A DNA stretch of 45,224 nucleotides from Bacteroidota bacterium (lineage in GTDB: Bacteria > Bacteroidota > Ignavibacteria > UBA10030), in contig JACVXU010000011.1 of NCBI GenBank assembly GCA_015661185.1, forward strand, positions 1 to 45,224, read 5' to 3'. Positions 18,392 to 29,410 of the stretch are shown piece after piece. Below the pieces are notes generated by a model. It did not search any database, was not told the DNA's origin, and saw nothing but the letters and a program-made list of their open reading frames with translations. Position 1 is the first letter of the stretch. Each line of letters starts with the position of its first letter. The position numbers were made by a program, and so were the translations under genes.

Positions 18392-19249
18392 CTATCCCGG
18401 CGAGAGTTCTGACACAAGGACACCTCCCACAATCAGCGTCCCGCCGAAGACTCCAAGTGCTCCAAAAACTTCCCCCAGAAGGACATAGGCAAATCCTGCT
18501 GCCAGTGCAAGCACCGGCTCTATTGAAAAAATGACGACACTCCGGGTTGGCGTGGTGTCTTTCTGATACCTGTTTTGGACGAAGATCGCAATGACTGTCG
18601 CAAAAACTGTCAAATAGAGGAGTGTGAGCCCCCCCCCGACCGTTGGGGTGAGCCTGACAGTCTCAAACGATAACGCGGATGCGAACCCCAAAATGGTGCA
18701 CACGATGAATTGAGCCATCGTCAAGTGCACGGCGTCACTCCCTTTGGAAAAAACGTCGAGATAGACAATGTAGAGAGCGAAGGTCACGGCACAGAAGAGA
18801 TTGAGACCATCTCCGAGATTGAACTCTGAACCCTCGGGCGACGTGAGAAAGTACAGACCGAGAGTCACGAGTAGAACACCGATGACGTTTCCAATCTTAG
18901 GGGCACGTCGTTCGATGATGAGCTGGAATATCGGTGTGAAGACTACCATCATGGCAGTGATGAAGGCCGATTTGGAAGCGCCCGTGTACTGGAGCCCGAT
19001 TGTCTGCGAAGCAAAGCCGAGGAACAACAAGACACCGAGAATTCCTCCTTTTTTCCAGGAGCTCTTGGGGCCAGCAAACGCTGTTCGCTGAAAGAATACT
19101 CCGAACAGGATCGTCGCAAAAGCGAATCGTATGGCGATGCAAATGAGCGGGGAGATACTCTCAAGGAGGTACTTCGACAACACAAAAGTGCTTCCCCAGA
19201 TGACCGTGAGGGAGAGGAGAAACAGCTCGGCTTTCGTTCTTGTGCTCAT
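18392..19249 (-). CDS. EamA/DMT-family transporter
   Basis: Ten-TM-like pattern; TVIWGSTFVLSKYLL; ARRSV/TRSVVIFSIEPVLAL. Confidence 0.88.
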   Translation of the reverse strand: MSTRTKAELFLLSLTVIWGSTFVLSKYLLESISPLICIAIRFAFATILFGVFFQRTAFAGPKSSWKKGGILGVLLFLGFASQTIGLQYTGASKSAFITAMMVVFTPIFQLIIERRAPKIGNVIGVLLVTLGLYFLTSPEGSEFNLGDGLNLFCAVTFALYIVYLDVFSKGSDAVHLTMAQFIVCTILGFASALSFETVRLTPTVGGGLTLLYLTVFATVIAIFVQNRYQKDTTPTRSVVIFSIEPVLALAAGFAYVLLGEVFGALGVFGGTLIVGGVLVSELSPG

Positions 19250-19319
19250 GCGTACTTCGACGTTTCAGAAGACTTCATGTTTGGGTTATGCTGCGCATTT
19301 CCGAGCGGCTGCGGGTGGA

Positions 19320-20468
19320 TCAGTCCCCGTCCGATGGATCGTACGCCGCGAACATCTTCCCCCACTGCGTAGACTTCCGCCACCGATTGAAGACGCGCCT
19401 GTCCCTGATCGGCCAACGATAGTAATCGTGATACGCCTCAGAGCCGAAGATGAAGAGGTTCACCAATGGAGTCCGGAAAAAGATATTTTGGAATTTCCTC
19501 AGCGGACTGAACCAAAGGAGGTGTCCGGCCATGCTTGCGAAGTTGTCCCCAACTGAAAACTTCCAATTGACGCCTGAGACATCCTCGCCCAGCACTTTGA
19601 TCGTACGGGGGTCCCCACATCCCAACCCCCGTTCGTGCGCGAGCCTGATGTACTTAATACTCATTGGATCAAAACCCATCATCCTCGCTGCCACGGCATC
19701 GATCGCGACCTGGTCTGCACTGACAAGAATGACGTTTTTCTCTTCCGGATACATCGTTCGAGGGCCAGGTCCGTTTCCTGCCGTCGTTCCATCCATCACT
19801 GCGAAAAGTCCCGTGTGAATCTCCTTCTGAATTGCCAGGAGGTCCACCAGGGTCTCATGAATCCAGGAGTGTGTATAGTGCCGGTAGGTATTCAGCAAAC
19901 CACCGAACGCATTTTTCATCGCGCCGGTGGTCGTCGTATAGATATGGCACTTCACGGTCGGCAAGTGGACGATGTTCTTTCCAAAAAGAAAGTCCGGTAT
20001 CCGGATGCCTTCAGGATAGATTTGGTCGAGAACCAGAAGCGGAGTCTTTGGCTTGAACTCGATCCACTTCATGTCACCATCCTTGAAATTGAATTTCACC
20101 GGGATGCCGTGCTTTTTGAAAAGCGGAATGTACTTGTTCAGGTCCTCTCCCTTGAACGCATCTGTTACAACGGTCTTGTTCTGTACACAAACGAGATCTT
20201 GAAACCCGTTCTTTCGCAGGCCGAGGATTGTCCCCTCAAGCTGCCACGGCGTCGTATTCGCGGCAGGAAATGGGAAATGCCACGAGATGTTGTCTTTCAG
20301 AATCGTCGTTGCTTTCGCATCAAGAGCAGAGGCGACGCCGGCAGTTGCCATCGCGCGCTGAATGTCATCCAGTACCGTCGCCGGAGTTGTCTTCACGACA
20401 ACTACCGTCGGATCGACCGGCATGAAACCGCTTATCCTCGTCGCAGGTTTTGGTTCGGGCAGTTTCAT
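19320..20468 (-). CDS. DUF362-domain protein
   Basis: LKDNISWHFPFPAANTTPW, KCHIYTTTTGAMKNAFGGL, DGTTAGNGPGP, SADQVAIDAVAARMMGFDP. Confidence 0.8.
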   Translation of the reverse strand: MKLPEPKPATRISGFMPVDPTVVVVKTTPATVLDDIQRAMATAGVASALDAKATTILKDNISWHFPFPAANTTPWQLEGTILGLRKNGFQDLVCVQNKTVVTDAFKGEDLNKYIPLFKKHGIPVKFNFKDGDMKWIEFKPKTPLLVLDQIYPEGIRIPDFLFGKNIVHLPTVKCHIYTTTTGAMKNAFGGLLNTYRHYTHSWIHETLVDLLAIQKEIHTGLFAVMDGTTAGNGPGPRTMYPEEKNVILVSADQVAIDAVAARMMGFDPMSIKYIRLAHERGLGCGDPRTIKVLGEDVSGVNWKFSVGDNFASMAGHLLWFSPLRKFQNIFFRTPLVNLFIFGSEAYHDYYRWPIRDRRVFNRWRKSTQWGKMFAAYDPSDGD

Positions 20469-21364
20469 CGGACACCAAGCCAGAGTCTGATTTCAGAGAA
20501 GTAGATGATGATGACGCAGGCACCGAACCATGCTGCAACGTTGAGCAATGTTACAAGGTCGGTCGTTAGCATGTGCGTTGGATTATCGTCCGTTTTTCGC
20601 GCTCTCACGAGGTACAGGTAGCGGAAGATGCCGAACAGGACAAATACCGTCGTGAAGATCAGACTCGATGTTCCAAAGACAATGATTGTCCGTTCTGCGA
20701 CGGTGTAGAGGGCATACGAGATCGCCATCCCGGATGCAGCAATCGTCATCATCTGATCCAGGAATTCGATGTCATATTCACGAAGAACTGTGCGTCCCTT
20801 ATAGCTGTCTGAGTTTCCGACCAGAAGCAGCTCGCCCCGCCGCTTCGAAATCGCAAGGAACAGAGAAACGAAAAGCGTACAAAGCACAAGCCATTCTGAC
20901 ACCTCTACGTTGATGGCGAACGCCCCAGCCAGCACACGCAGCATAAAGCCCGCGGCAACGATGAAAACGTCGACGAGAATAACGCGCTTCAAAAAGAACG
21001 AATATCCCAGATTTAAGACAACATAGACCCCCACGATGAAAAGGAATTTCGCATTCAAGTGCATCACGAGAAATCCGAAAACAACAAGCAAGCCGAGCAC
21101 CATGCCGACAGCCTGCGGGATCGAGATAGTGCCCGCAGCTATGGGACGATTCCGTTTGGACGGATGAAGTTTGTCTGCCTCCCTGTCAGCAATGTCATTG
21201 AAGATATAGACCGTGCTCGAAAGCAGGCAAAACGCGACAAAGGCCTGGAGTGAAGTCCAGACGTAGCCTTCGTTAAAGAGATGCTTCGAAAAAATGAGGG
21301 GGGCAAAGATGAAGAAATTCTTGAGCCACTGTTCAGGCCGAAGTAGACGCACAACCGGGCTCAT
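20465..21364 (-). CDS. UbiA-family prenyltransferase (decaprenyl-phosphate phosphoribosyltransferase-like)
   Basis: RPEQWLKNFFIFAPLIF, NDIADREADKLHPSKRNRPIAAG; start trimmed from 21454. Confidence 0.85.
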   Translation of the reverse strand: MSPVVRLLRPEQWLKNFFIFAPLIFSKHLFNEGYVWTSLQAFVAFCLLSSTVYIFNDIADREADKLHPSKRNRPIAAGTISIPQAVGMVLGLLVVFGFLVMHLNAKFLFIVGVYVVLNLGYSFFLKRVILVDVFIVAAGFMLRVLAGAFAINVEVSEWLVLCTLFVSLFLAISKRRGELLLVGNSDSYKGRTVLREYDIEFLDQMMTIAASGMAISYALYTVAERTIIVFGTSSLIFTTVFVLFGIFRYLYLVRARKTDDNPTHMLTTDLVTLLNVAAWFGACVIIIYFSEIRLWLGVR

Positions 21365-21389
21365 AACGTATCCTCTTGCTGGTGAACGA

Positions 21390-23054
21390 TTAGAAGACAG
21401 CAGGTTCTTCGTAGACTCCAAAAACCCCTGCCAGCGCACTGCACATCTCTCCAAGCGTCACGTACGACCGGGTACATCCGAGTAGAAGAGGTATCAGGTT
21501 CTTGTGATCCACCGCTGCCAGCTTCAGTTCTGAAAGGGACCGGTCGACAGCTTCCCTGTTTCTGCTTTGACGCAAATCTCCCAGCCGTCGACGCTGCTTA
21601 ACTTCCACTTCCGGTGAGACAACAAGGATCGGAATCTCGATGTTTTCGTTCTCTTCAACGCATTCATTGACACCGACAATGATCTTCTCTTTTCCGTCCA
21701 GCTCCCGCTGGTAGCGATAAGCGGCATCGGCGATCTCACGCTGGAAGAAGCCGGCCTCGATTGCCGGAATAACACCTCCTAGCGTGTCAATCCTCTCGAA
21801 GTATCGCTCCGCCTCCTGCTCCATCTTCGTCGTCAAGGCCTCGACGAAATAGCTCCCTGCCAATGGATCGACCGTATTCGTTACTCCGGTTTCATAGGCG
21901 ATGATTTGCTGCGTGCGAAGAGCAATCTTGACGGCCTTTTCTGACGGCAAGGCCAGCGTCTCGTCCATGGAGTTCGTGTGCAGCGACTGAGTTCCACCAA
22001 GTACTCCAGCCAGCGCCTGGTATGCCGTGCGAACAATATTGTTCTCCGGTTGCTGCGCCGTCAATGAACACCCCGCGGTCTGCGTATGGAAGCGCAACAT
22101 CCACGATCGCGCGTTCTTCGCTCCATATTTGTTTTTCAATCGCTTAGCCCAGATACGCCGGGCGGCACGGAATTTCGCAATCTCCTCAAAAAAGTCCACG
22201 TGAGAATTGAAGAAGAAGGAAATTCTCGGCGCGAAATCATCCACGTTCAATCCTCGGGCGATTCCCGCCTCGACATACGCGAAGCCGTCGGCAAGTGTAA
22301 AAGCCAGTTCCTGAATCGAGGTTGAACCCGCTTCACGAATATGATATCCGCTGACGGAAATTGGGTTCCATTGCGGCACTTCAACATTCAGGTACTCAAA
22401 CATGTCGATGATGAGACGCATCGAGGGATCAGGAGGATAGATCCACTCCTTTTGAGCTATGTACTCTTTCAGGATGTCGGTCTGCGTCGTCCCCCGCAGC
22501 GTTCGGAAATCGCATCCTTGCTTCTCCGCGGTCGCCAGATAAAACGCCATCATCATTGCAGCCGGAGCGTTGATCGTCATCGACGTGGAGATCTCTGCAA
22601 GGTTGATTCCTTTGAACAGGATTTCCATGTCAGCAAGTGAGCTGATCGAAACACCGCAAATCCCGACCTCACCCTCCGAATGCGGATCGTCAGCATCCTG
22701 CCCCATCAACGTCGGAAGATCAAAAGCGACGGAGAGCCCCGTCTGTCCATGCTCGAGGAGATAGTGATACCGCTCGTTCGTATCTTCAGGAGTTCCGAAT
22801 CCTGCAAACTGACGCATCGTCCAGAGCTTGCCGCGATATCCCGTGGGATGAATTCCCCGCGTGTAGGGAAATTCCCCTGGGTACCCAATCTCACTCAGAA
22901 AATTGATCGCCGAAACGTCATGCGGATCGTAGAGGGTCTGGATCGGTTCACCACTCACAGTCGTAAACTTCACTCCACGCGACTTCCCGCTGGTCTTCAC
23001 ATTCTCCTCCCACCTGCCTCGTTTCTCCCCGATGCCATCCAGACCATTATGCAT
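21390..23054 (-). CDS. Methylmalonyl-CoA mutase large (catalytic) subunit
   Basis: [67 protein letters not shown]. Confidence 0.93.
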   Translation of the reverse strand: MHNGLDGIGEKRGRWEENVKTSGKSRGVKFTTVSGEPIQTLYDPHDVSAINFLSEIGYPGEFPYTRGIHPTGYRGKLWTMRQFAGFGTPEDTNERYHYLLEHGQTGLSVAFDLPTLMGQDADDPHSEGEVGICGVSISSLADMEILFKGINLAEISTSMTINAPAAMMMAFYLATAEKQGCDFRTLRGTTQTDILKEYIAQKEWIYPPDPSMRLIIDMFEYLNVEVPQWNPISVSGYHIREAGSTSIQELAFTLADGFAYVEAGIARGLNVDDFAPRISFFFNSHVDFFEEIAKFRAARRIWAKRLKNKYGAKNARSWMLRFHTQTAGCSLTAQQPENNIVRTAYQALAGVLGGTQSLHTNSMDETLALPSEKAVKIALRTQQIIAYETGVTNTVDPLAGSYFVEALTTKMEQEAERYFERIDTLGGVIPAIEAGFFQREIADAAYRYQRELDGKEKIIVGVNECVEENENIEIPILVVSPEVEVKQRRRLGDLRQSRNREAVDRSLSELKLAAVDHKNLIPLLLGCTRSYVTLGEMCSALAGVFGVYEEPAVF

Positions 23055-23084
23055 GCCTTCCGCCTTTCCCCTCTCGTGATTGAG

Positions 23085-24953
23085 TTAGGTTCTGCCAAAC
23101 CTTCGGTCGAGCTCTTCGACCGATATCTTTACAACAATTGGCCGGCCATGCGGACAGGCGTATGGCATCTGTGTTGCAAAGAGCTGGTCGATGAGGACCA
23201 ACATTTCCGTCGTGTTGAGCCTGTCTCCTGCTTTGATTGCAGCTTTGCAGGCAAACGATTTTGCCAGGTTATCCCGCGCGTCGATGTGCTGCGCATGCTC
23301 ATTGTTCCGGTATTCGTCCAGCACATCCTGCAGGATTTGAGCTTCACTCCCAACCCGCACATCCGCCGGAATCCCTTCAATTACAACAGTGTTCTTTCCA
23401 AACGGTTTCAAGTCGAAACCGAGTTTCATCAGGTGTGGTATCAGCTCTTTGGCGAGCGAATAATCGGACGCGCTGAGTTGGACCGTCTGTGGAAAGAGGA
23501 GCTGTTGTGTTGGCGGCAAATTGTTTTCGAAATTCGCGAGGGCTTTCTCATACAGTATACGTTCATGGGCGACGTGCTGGTCGATGATCAGGAGGCCGGT
23601 CCGAATTTGCGACAGAATATACTTGTTCTGGACCTGCCAGATTGGTTTGCCCTCCTCCACGCCGAACTGCTCTCCGCCTGACCCAATGGGTTTGTGCTGA
23701 AGGATGCGCTCTGTTGTGATCGGAGCTCGCTGCTGTACATCCGTGGGAAACGTTGCCTCACCGTCACGTTGAAGGACGTCGTCACCAATCCTCCGCTCCA
23801 CTTTCCTGAACACTCTTCCCAGGTCAATATCCGGCGCATGACCCTCCGGTCTGGGGTGAATGTCGCCCAGGTTCGTTTGCAGCCTTTCTGTCTGAAGAAA
23901 TCGGAGGTGAGCATCGGGACCTGTTGTCGTTTCAGCCGAGCCCATGGTGATAGAAGGCACAAGGTCGTGCTCTCCCAGCGTCTTTCGAACAGCAGTGAGA
24001 AGAAACCGGTAGATGGCCGATTCATTCTCGAACTTCACCTCGAGCTTTGAGGGATGAACATTGACGTCGATTCTTCTGGGATCGATCGTCAGGTTCAACA
24101 CGTAAAACGGAAACGCTCCCTTCTCCATGACATGTTCATATGCCTGGAAGACCGCATGGCTGAGCGCCCGGTTAACCACATATCGTCGATTGATGAAAAG
24201 GAATTGTTCCGCCCGGCTTTTTCGCGCGAAATCCGGTTTCCCCAAGAATCCTTCGATGGCAAGGAAGTCGGAAACTTCTTTGAGCGTGATCAGAGACCGG
24301 GATTGTCGCTCACCAAAAAGGTCGGCCAGTCGCCCCTCTGGACTTTTCGGCTTCAAGTCGAGTAGCTGCTCATCGTCGCTGACGTACAGCCATCCAATTT
24401 CAGGGAATGCGATGGCCATCCTTGTAACCACATCAGATATGTTCTTCAGCTCTGTTGTCCGTGTCTTCAGGAAATTGCGCCGGCCGGGGGTATTGTAGAA
24501 GAGATTCTTCACCGTGATGGACGTACCGGATTCCGCGGAGACCGGAGACTGCTCCTTCAACTCGCTGCCTTCGATCCGGACCAAAACGCCGACATCATTC
24601 ACGGCCTGCCTTGTTTTCATTTCTACCTGGGACACCGCCGCAATTGACGCAAGGGCCTCCCCGCGGAAGCCGAGCGTCATAATCGCTTCGAGATCCTCTG
24701 CCGCAGTGATCTTGCTCGTCGCGTGTCGTTGAAATGAAAGCATCGCATCTTCCACTGACATCCCCTCTCCATCATCCACGACCTGTATCAGAGTCCTCCC
24801 AGCGTCTTTCACAATGATCGATACTGTCTTTGCTCCGGCATCGAGCGCATTCTCGATAAGCTCCTTGACAGCGGAAGCCGGGCGCTGTACCACCTCACCG
24901 GCGGCAATTTTGTTCGCTACATCGGCTTCCAGTATGTGAATCTTCGTTGCCAT
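23085..24953 (-). CDS. mutL: DNA mismatch repair protein MutL
   Basis: GHKL ATPase: IAAGEVVQRPASAVKELIENALDAGA; GFRGEAL; endonuclease motif DQHVAHERILYE; CPHGRP. Start trimmed from 25133. Confidence 0.95.
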   Translation of the reverse strand: MATKIHILEADVANKIAAGEVVQRPASAVKELIENALDAGAKTVSIIVKDAGRTLIQVVDDGEGMSVEDAMLSFQRHATSKITAAEDLEAIMTLGFRGEALASIAAVSQVEMKTRQAVNDVGVLVRIEGSELKEQSPVSAESGTSITVKNLFYNTPGRRNFLKTRTTELKNISDVVTRMAIAFPEIGWLYVSDDEQLLDLKPKSPEGRLADLFGERQSRSLITLKEVSDFLAIEGFLGKPDFARKSRAEQFLFINRRYVVNRALSHAVFQAYEHVMEKGAFPFYVLNLTIDPRRIDVNVHPSKLEVKFENESAIYRFLLTAVRKTLGEHDLVPSITMGSAETTTGPDAHLRFLQTERLQTNLGDIHPRPEGHAPDIDLGRVFRKVERRIGDDVLQRDGEATFPTDVQQRAPITTERILQHKPIGSGGEQFGVEEGKPIWQVQNKYILSQIRTGLLIIDQHVAHERILYEKALANFENNLPPTQQLLFPQTVQLSASDYSLAKELIPHLMKLGFDLKPFGKNTVVIEGIPADVRVGSEAQILQDVLDEYRNNEHAQHIDARDNLAKSFACKAAIKAGDRLNTTEMLVLIDQLFATQMPYACPHGRPIVVKISVEELDRRFGRT

Positions 24954-24960
24954 GCTCTGC

Positions 24961-25977
24961 TCAGATGTTTCTTTCGACACCGATTCCCGGACGATCGGAG
25001 AGCGCCAGTCTGCCATCAAGGCTTCTGACACCGTCGAACGGATCATTCGTGATAAGGACGTTTCCGTCCAGATCTGCATACTCAATGAGCGGCGATAATT
25101 GAGCGGCAGCTGAAATTGCCACAGAGCTTTCAATCATACAGCCCATCATAACCTTCAGACCGCAAGCCTTGGCGGCGTGTATCATGCGTACCGCCTCACG
25201 CAGGCCCGTGCATTTCATCAGTTTAATGTTGATGCCATCAAAGACGCCCCGCAACTTTGGAACATCATGAAGGCGAAGAGAGTTCTCATCTGCAATCAAT
25301 GGCATGGTTACCCGCTCTCGCGTCCACGCCGTCCCGTCCAGATCCGAAGCCGGCATCGGCTGTTCGACGAACTCCACTCCCTCCTGCTCCAACCACTTAA
25401 TTTTCTCGACCGCCTGCTCTTTGACCTTCCACCCCTCATTCGCGTCCACCCTCAGCGTCTTCTTTGTGATTCTCCGAATGGTGCGAATAATCTCCTCGTC
25501 GTTCTCCCCACCCAGCTTGATCTTCAGAATGGGGTACGCTTCCGCCTCCTGGACTTTTTCCTCGATCACCTGGGGTGTATCGATGCCAATGGTGAACGAA
25601 GTCAGCGGCGTCTTGCTTTTGTCCAAGCCCCAATATTGGTGAAGCGGGATACCCAGCTTACGTCCTATCCAGTCATGCAGGGCGAGATCGATCGCAGCTT
25701 TGGCCGCGGTATCTCCGTTGGAGAGTCCGTCCACATAGCTGAGAACTGATTCCAGCTGAAACGGATTATCAAATCGCGCAACATCCACCCGGGAAAGAAA
25801 CGCAGCAACAGAGTCCACAGACTCCCCGTACCGGGCCGACGGTGCAGCTTCTCCATACCCGACGATCCCTTCGTGCTCGAGTTCCAGGATGACCACGGGC
25901 GAGACATTTCGAGCTCCCCTCGCAATTGTGAAGGTGTGCTTGAGACGAAGGTCATATCGGCTGAATCTGAAATTCAT
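24961..25977 (-). CDS. Enolase-superfamily dipeptide (L-Ala-D/L-Glu) epimerase
   Basis: KIKLGG, RVDANEGW, FVEQP, ADEN, GCMIESSVAI, DLDGN. Confidence 0.88.
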   Translation of the reverse strand: MNFRFSRYDLRLKHTFTIARGARNVSPVVILELEHEGIVGYGEAAPSARYGESVDSVAAFLSRVDVARFDNPFQLESVLSYVDGLSNGDTAAKAAIDLALHDWIGRKLGIPLHQYWGLDKSKTPLTSFTIGIDTPQVIEEKVQEAEAYPILKIKLGGENDEEIIRTIRRITKKTLRVDANEGWKVKEQAVEKIKWLEQEGVEFVEQPMPASDLDGTAWTRERVTMPLIADENSLRLHDVPKLRGVFDGINIKLMKCTGLREAVRMIHAAKACGLKVMMGCMIESSVAISAAAQLSPLIEYADLDGNVLITNDPFDGVRSLDGRLALSDRPGIGVERNI

Positions 25978-25983
25978 GGCGTC

Positions 25984-26937
25984 CTAACTTTTTGGATTGA
26001 ATCCCTCGAACAGAGCATCGACGAACGCTCTCCGGTCGAAGACCTGAAGGTCGTCGATCTGCTCTCCGACGCCGATGAACTTTACAGGGACCTTCAGTTC
26101 CTGGCTGATGGCGAGCACGATCCCTCCCTTCGCCGTTCCGTCAAGCTTTGTCAGCACAAGCCCGGTTACTTCGACGGCGGATGTGAACTGCTTGACCTGT
26201 TGCAGAGCATTTTGTCCGGTGGTCGCGTCAAGGACCAGCAAGACCTCGTGCGGAGCACCTGAAAGACGCTTGTCCAGCACGCGACGGATCTTTTTGAGCT
26301 CCTCCATCAGGTTGATTTTCGTGTGCAAGCGTCCGGCGGTGTCGATGATGACTACATCCGCCTTCCGGGAGATTGCCGAACTGAGTGAATCGAATGCAAC
26401 AGCGGCGGGATCGGCACCGTGCGCCTGACGGACGATGTCGACACCAGCGCGTTGAGCCCAGATTTCCAGCTGCTCGTTCGCAGCTGCACGGAAGGTGTCT
26501 GCCGCACCCACGATCACCTTGTAGCCCCGCTCCCTGTACACATTGGCCAGCTTGCCAATCGTTGTTGTCTTTCCTACTCCATTGACACCGACAACCATCA
26601 CGACATACGGCCTTGGAGCCGGTGGTAGCGTGATTTCTGCCGCCTCCGACGCCCCGTTCACATGCAGTACCCTTGCGATCTCTTCCTTCAGCAGCGCTGT
26701 CAGTTGGTCAGAGGACTCAATCTTTTCCTGTTTGACGCGGGTCTTGATATTGGCAAGAATCATGACCGTGGTCTGGAAGCCGACATCGCCGGAAATCAGA
26801 ATTTCCTCCAGGCGGTCGAGCATCTCATCGTCGATAACGCTCTTCGAGCTCACCAGCGTAGCGACCTTGCTGAAGAGAGTATCCCTCGTCTTCGTCAAGC
26901 CGTCTTTCAATTTCTTGAACGCATCCCCAAACAACAT
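25984..26937 (-). CDS. ftsY: Signal recognition particle receptor FtsY
   Basis: [52 protein letters not shown]. Confidence 0.95.
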   Translation of the reverse strand: MLFGDAFKKLKDGLTKTRDTLFSKVATLVSSKSVIDDEMLDRLEEILISGDVGFQTTVMILANIKTRVKQEKIESSDQLTALLKEEIARVLHVNGASEAAEITLPPAPRPYVVMVVGVNGVGKTTTIGKLANVYRERGYKVIVGAADTFRAAANEQLEIWAQRAGVDIVRQAHGADPAAVAFDSLSSAISRKADVVIIDTAGRLHTKINLMEELKKIRRVLDKRLSGAPHEVLLVLDATTGQNALQQVKQFTSAVEVTGLVLTKLDGTAKGGIVLAISQELKVPVKFIGVGEQIDDLQVFDRRAFVDALFEGFNPKS

Positions 26938-27497
26938 CAGCTATGGCCTTTCTTCGCATACAAACTTCCGACAAACAGGCGCTGCACATAGATGACAAAC
27001 GAAGCGACCATCAGCACGACGCTTGTCCAGATGACAACCTGTGTGAGTCCTTCCAGGGATGCCTGGTTGAGAACAGACAGTAGCATCACCAACGTAATGA
27101 AGAAGACCGCAATCTTGCCCGGCCAATTGGATTGCGTGATGATATTCTTCTTCGCTTTGATATAAAGACCTCCCAGGAGGATGAGCACGTCGCGCACGAT
27201 GACCAATGCCACGTACCAGAATTGCACAGCACCGACCATCACGAGCATGATTGTCCCGACTCCGACGGCTATCTTGTCTGCAAGCGGATCGATGATCTTG
27301 CCGAAGTCTGTCACCTGGTGAAGCCGCCTCGCAAGATAGCCGTCCAGAAAGTCCGTCACTGCTGCAAGCACCATGACGCCCGCAGCCCACACACGGTTGT
27401 TTGGAACATCGGCGAACAAAAAATACGCAAGGGGAGCAAGCAGGGCTATTCGGCTAAAGCTGAGGACCGTGGCGATTGTCCAGATTCGTCGCAGCAT
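26937..27497 (-). CDS. pgsA: CDP-alcohol phosphatidyltransferase, likely CDP-DAG-glycerol-3-P transferase
   Basis: D(X)2DGX2AR-type motif TDFLDGYLARRLHQVTDFGKIIDPLADK. Confidence 0.88.
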   Translation of the reverse strand: MLRRIWTIATVLSFSRIALLAPLAYFLFADVPNNRVWAAGVMVLAAVTDFLDGYLARRLHQVTDFGKIIDPLADKIAVGVGTIMLVMVGAVQFWYVALVIVRDVLILLGGLYIKAKKNIITQSNWPGKIAVFFITLVMLLSVLNQASLEGLTQVVIWTSVVLMVASFVIYVQRLFVGSLYAKKGHS

Positions 27498-28990
27498 CAG
27501 GCGTCGTTGACGTCCTTCGTCGTTTCTCGATCAAAAGGAACAGGATAGGTGCCGCTGAAACATGCAGTGCAGTATTGCGCTCCATGGTCGCTTGGGGCAG
27601 CCTCGAGGAGTTTTTCCATCGAAAGATAGGCAAGAGAATCGACGCCGAGCTCCTGCCTGATCTTCTCGACATCGCTATCGCAGCGGTTCGCGATCAACTC
27701 GGCGTTGCTCGGGAAATCCATTCCGTAATGGCACGGATGCTTGATCGGCGGAGAAGTCACACGGAAGTGAATCTCCTTGGGCTCTGCTTCCCGAATGAGA
27801 CGGACAAGCTGCCTGGAAGTCGTTCCCCGGACAATCGAATCGTCGACTATGACGACCTTTCGTCCTTTGATCACTCCCTTGACGGTGTTGAATTTATTCT
27901 TGACGTTGAACTCACGCCCTTCCTGGTCGGGCATGATGAATGTTCGCCCCACATAGTGACTGCGGATGAGGCCGATCTCAAGCCGAACGTCCTCCCCCAT
28001 TTTGTTTGACTCCCTGACGAATCCCAGGGTGGCAGTGTTGCTCGAGTCGGGGACGCTGATTACAACGACGCGGTCGTCTTCGTGTTCCGGCTTCACCGGG
28101 GATTGTTGCGCAAGCAGTTTCCCCAACTTACGCCGCACTTTATCCACGTTCTCACCGAAAATCTTGCTGTCCGGCCTCGAGAAATAGATGTATTCAAAGA
28201 TACAATGGTGCGGGCTGGGCTTCTTTGACAAGTGATACGATTTGAGTGTTCCGCTTTCAATCCCCTCTTGATCAATCACGAGGATCTCTCCCGGCTCGAC
28301 CTCGCCGATGTACTCCGCCCCTATGATGTCGAATGCGCAAGTTTCGGACGCGACGACAAACGAGTCTCCCAACTTTCCAAGAGCCAGCGGTCGGAAACCA
28401 TGCGGGTCTCTGGCTGCAATCAAGCTCGTGTCGGTCAACATCACGAGGGAAAAAGCTCCATCGACCGCCTCCAGCGCCTCCTTGATCTGCTGAATCTGGT
28501 TTTCTTTTCTGCTATGAGCGGTGAGGTGGAGCAGGATCTCGCTGTCGGAGGTCGATTGGAAGATTGTCCCTTCTGCCTGCAGCTTCTCGCGCAGGGTGTT
28601 GAAATTTGTGAGGTTGCCGTTGTGACCGAGAGCGAGGTTGCCCTCCCGATAGTTCACAACCAACGGCTGGATGTTGAACTTGTTTTCGGAGGCACCTGTT
28701 GTCGAGTACCGGTTGTGTCCGATCGCTGCACGTCCTCTGAGCTGCTCTTTGAGGATCAAGGGGTCCTTGAAGACCTCTGCGACCAAACCGACGCCCTTGT
28801 GGGTGTGGAACCTCGGTTTTCGTTTCACCAGATCGAAATCGCTCGTGACGATTCCAGTGGCTTCCTGACCGCGATGCTGCAGCGCATGCAGTCCGTAGTA
28901 GGTCATGACAGCGGCATCCGGGTGGTTGAAGATTCCGAAGATACCGCAATGACAGCGGGGTTTCCCTTCGAGACGATCGTGTTCAGTCAT
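27497..28990 (-). CDS. purF: Amidophosphoribosyltransferase
   Basis: CGIFGIFNHPDAA Ntn region, LQHRGQEATGI, VIVDDSIVRGTTSRQLV, C-terminal CTACFSGTYP. Confidence 0.95.
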   Translation of the reverse strand: MTEHDRLEGKPRCHCGIFGIFNHPDAAVMTYYGLHALQHRGQEATGIVTSDFDLVKRKPRFHTHKGVGLVAEVFKDPLILKEQLRGRAAIGHNRYSTTGASENKFNIQPLVVNYREGNLALGHNGNLTNFNTLREKLQAEGTIFQSTSDSEILLHLTAHSRKENQIQQIKEALEAVDGAFSLVMLTDTSLIAARDPHGFRPLALGKLGDSFVVASETCAFDIIGAEYIGEVEPGEILVIDQEGIESGTLKSYHLSKKPSPHHCIFEYIYFSRPDSKIFGENVDKVRRKLGKLLAQQSPVKPEHEDDRVVVISVPDSSNTATLGFVRESNKMGEDVRLEIGLIRSHYVGRTFIMPDQEGREFNVKNKFNTVKGVIKGRKVVIVDDSIVRGTTSRQLVRLIREAEPKEIHFRVTSPPIKHPCHYGMDFPSNAELIANRCDSDVEKIRQELGVDSLAYLSMEKLLEAAPSDHGAQYCTACFSGTYPVPFDRETTKDVNDA

Positions 28991-29040
28991 TGCTCAAAAG
29001 TAAGGAAAAAATGCGGTCTAAACAAGGATGGACGGATTCG

Positions 29041-29078
29041 AAAAAAAACAGCCTGACACGTTGCTGCACGTGCCAGGC
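29041..29078 (-). terminator. Rho-independent terminator after the 29102-29398 gene
   Basis: Minus strand GCCTGgCACG-tgcagcaa-CGTGtCAGGC-TGTTTTTTTT. Confidence 0.9.
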
Positions 29079-29101
29079 CGTCAATGCGAAACACTGAAAC
29101 T

Positions 29102-29398
29102 TTAACGCTTGACTTCGACCGTCCGCGAATAGACCGTCACAAAGGACGTGGCGATGTTGATGATGATATCAAGAGGCGCTTGTTCTGTCTTGATCTCGTA
29201 GTCCTTCGCGCCTTTCGCCATTGTTTTCGTGTCAACGGAGTTGATCGGTATCAAGCCCCACAACGCATACCATTGCCGCGTCTGTTCCACAGCACTCCCC
29301 TTTGCTCCGTCTCCAACCACGTGGTAGTTGGTCATGCACCCGCTCACGAGCAGCGTCAGAGCAAGTAAGCCCAACAACGTGAAAAATGTTTTTCGCAT
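29102..29398 (-). CDS. Small lipoprotein, weakly Bor-like
   Basis: Lipobox LLVSGC; QWYALWGLIPINSVD and C-terminal beta segment. Confidence 0.6.
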   Translation of the reverse strand: MRKTFFTLLGLLALTLLVSGCMTNYHVVGDGAKGSAVEQTRQWYALWGLIPINSVDTKTMAKGAKDYEIKTEQAPLDIIINIATSFVTVYSRTVEVKR

Positions 29399-29410
29399 GT
29401 GGTACCTCCC

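Noticed and set aside
19635-20504. 289-aa plus-strand ORF antisense to the DUF362 gene
   Set aside because: Overlaps a well-supported minus-strand gene; no motif or plausible start context.
22680-23681. 333-aa plus-strand ORF antisense to mutL and mcm
   Set aside because: Opposite strand encodes unambiguous MutL and MCM; the antisense translation has no recognisable domain, so it is a codon-bias artefact.
28232-29056. 274-aa plus-strand ORF antisense to purF
   Set aside because: Antisense to unambiguous PurF and no domain signal.
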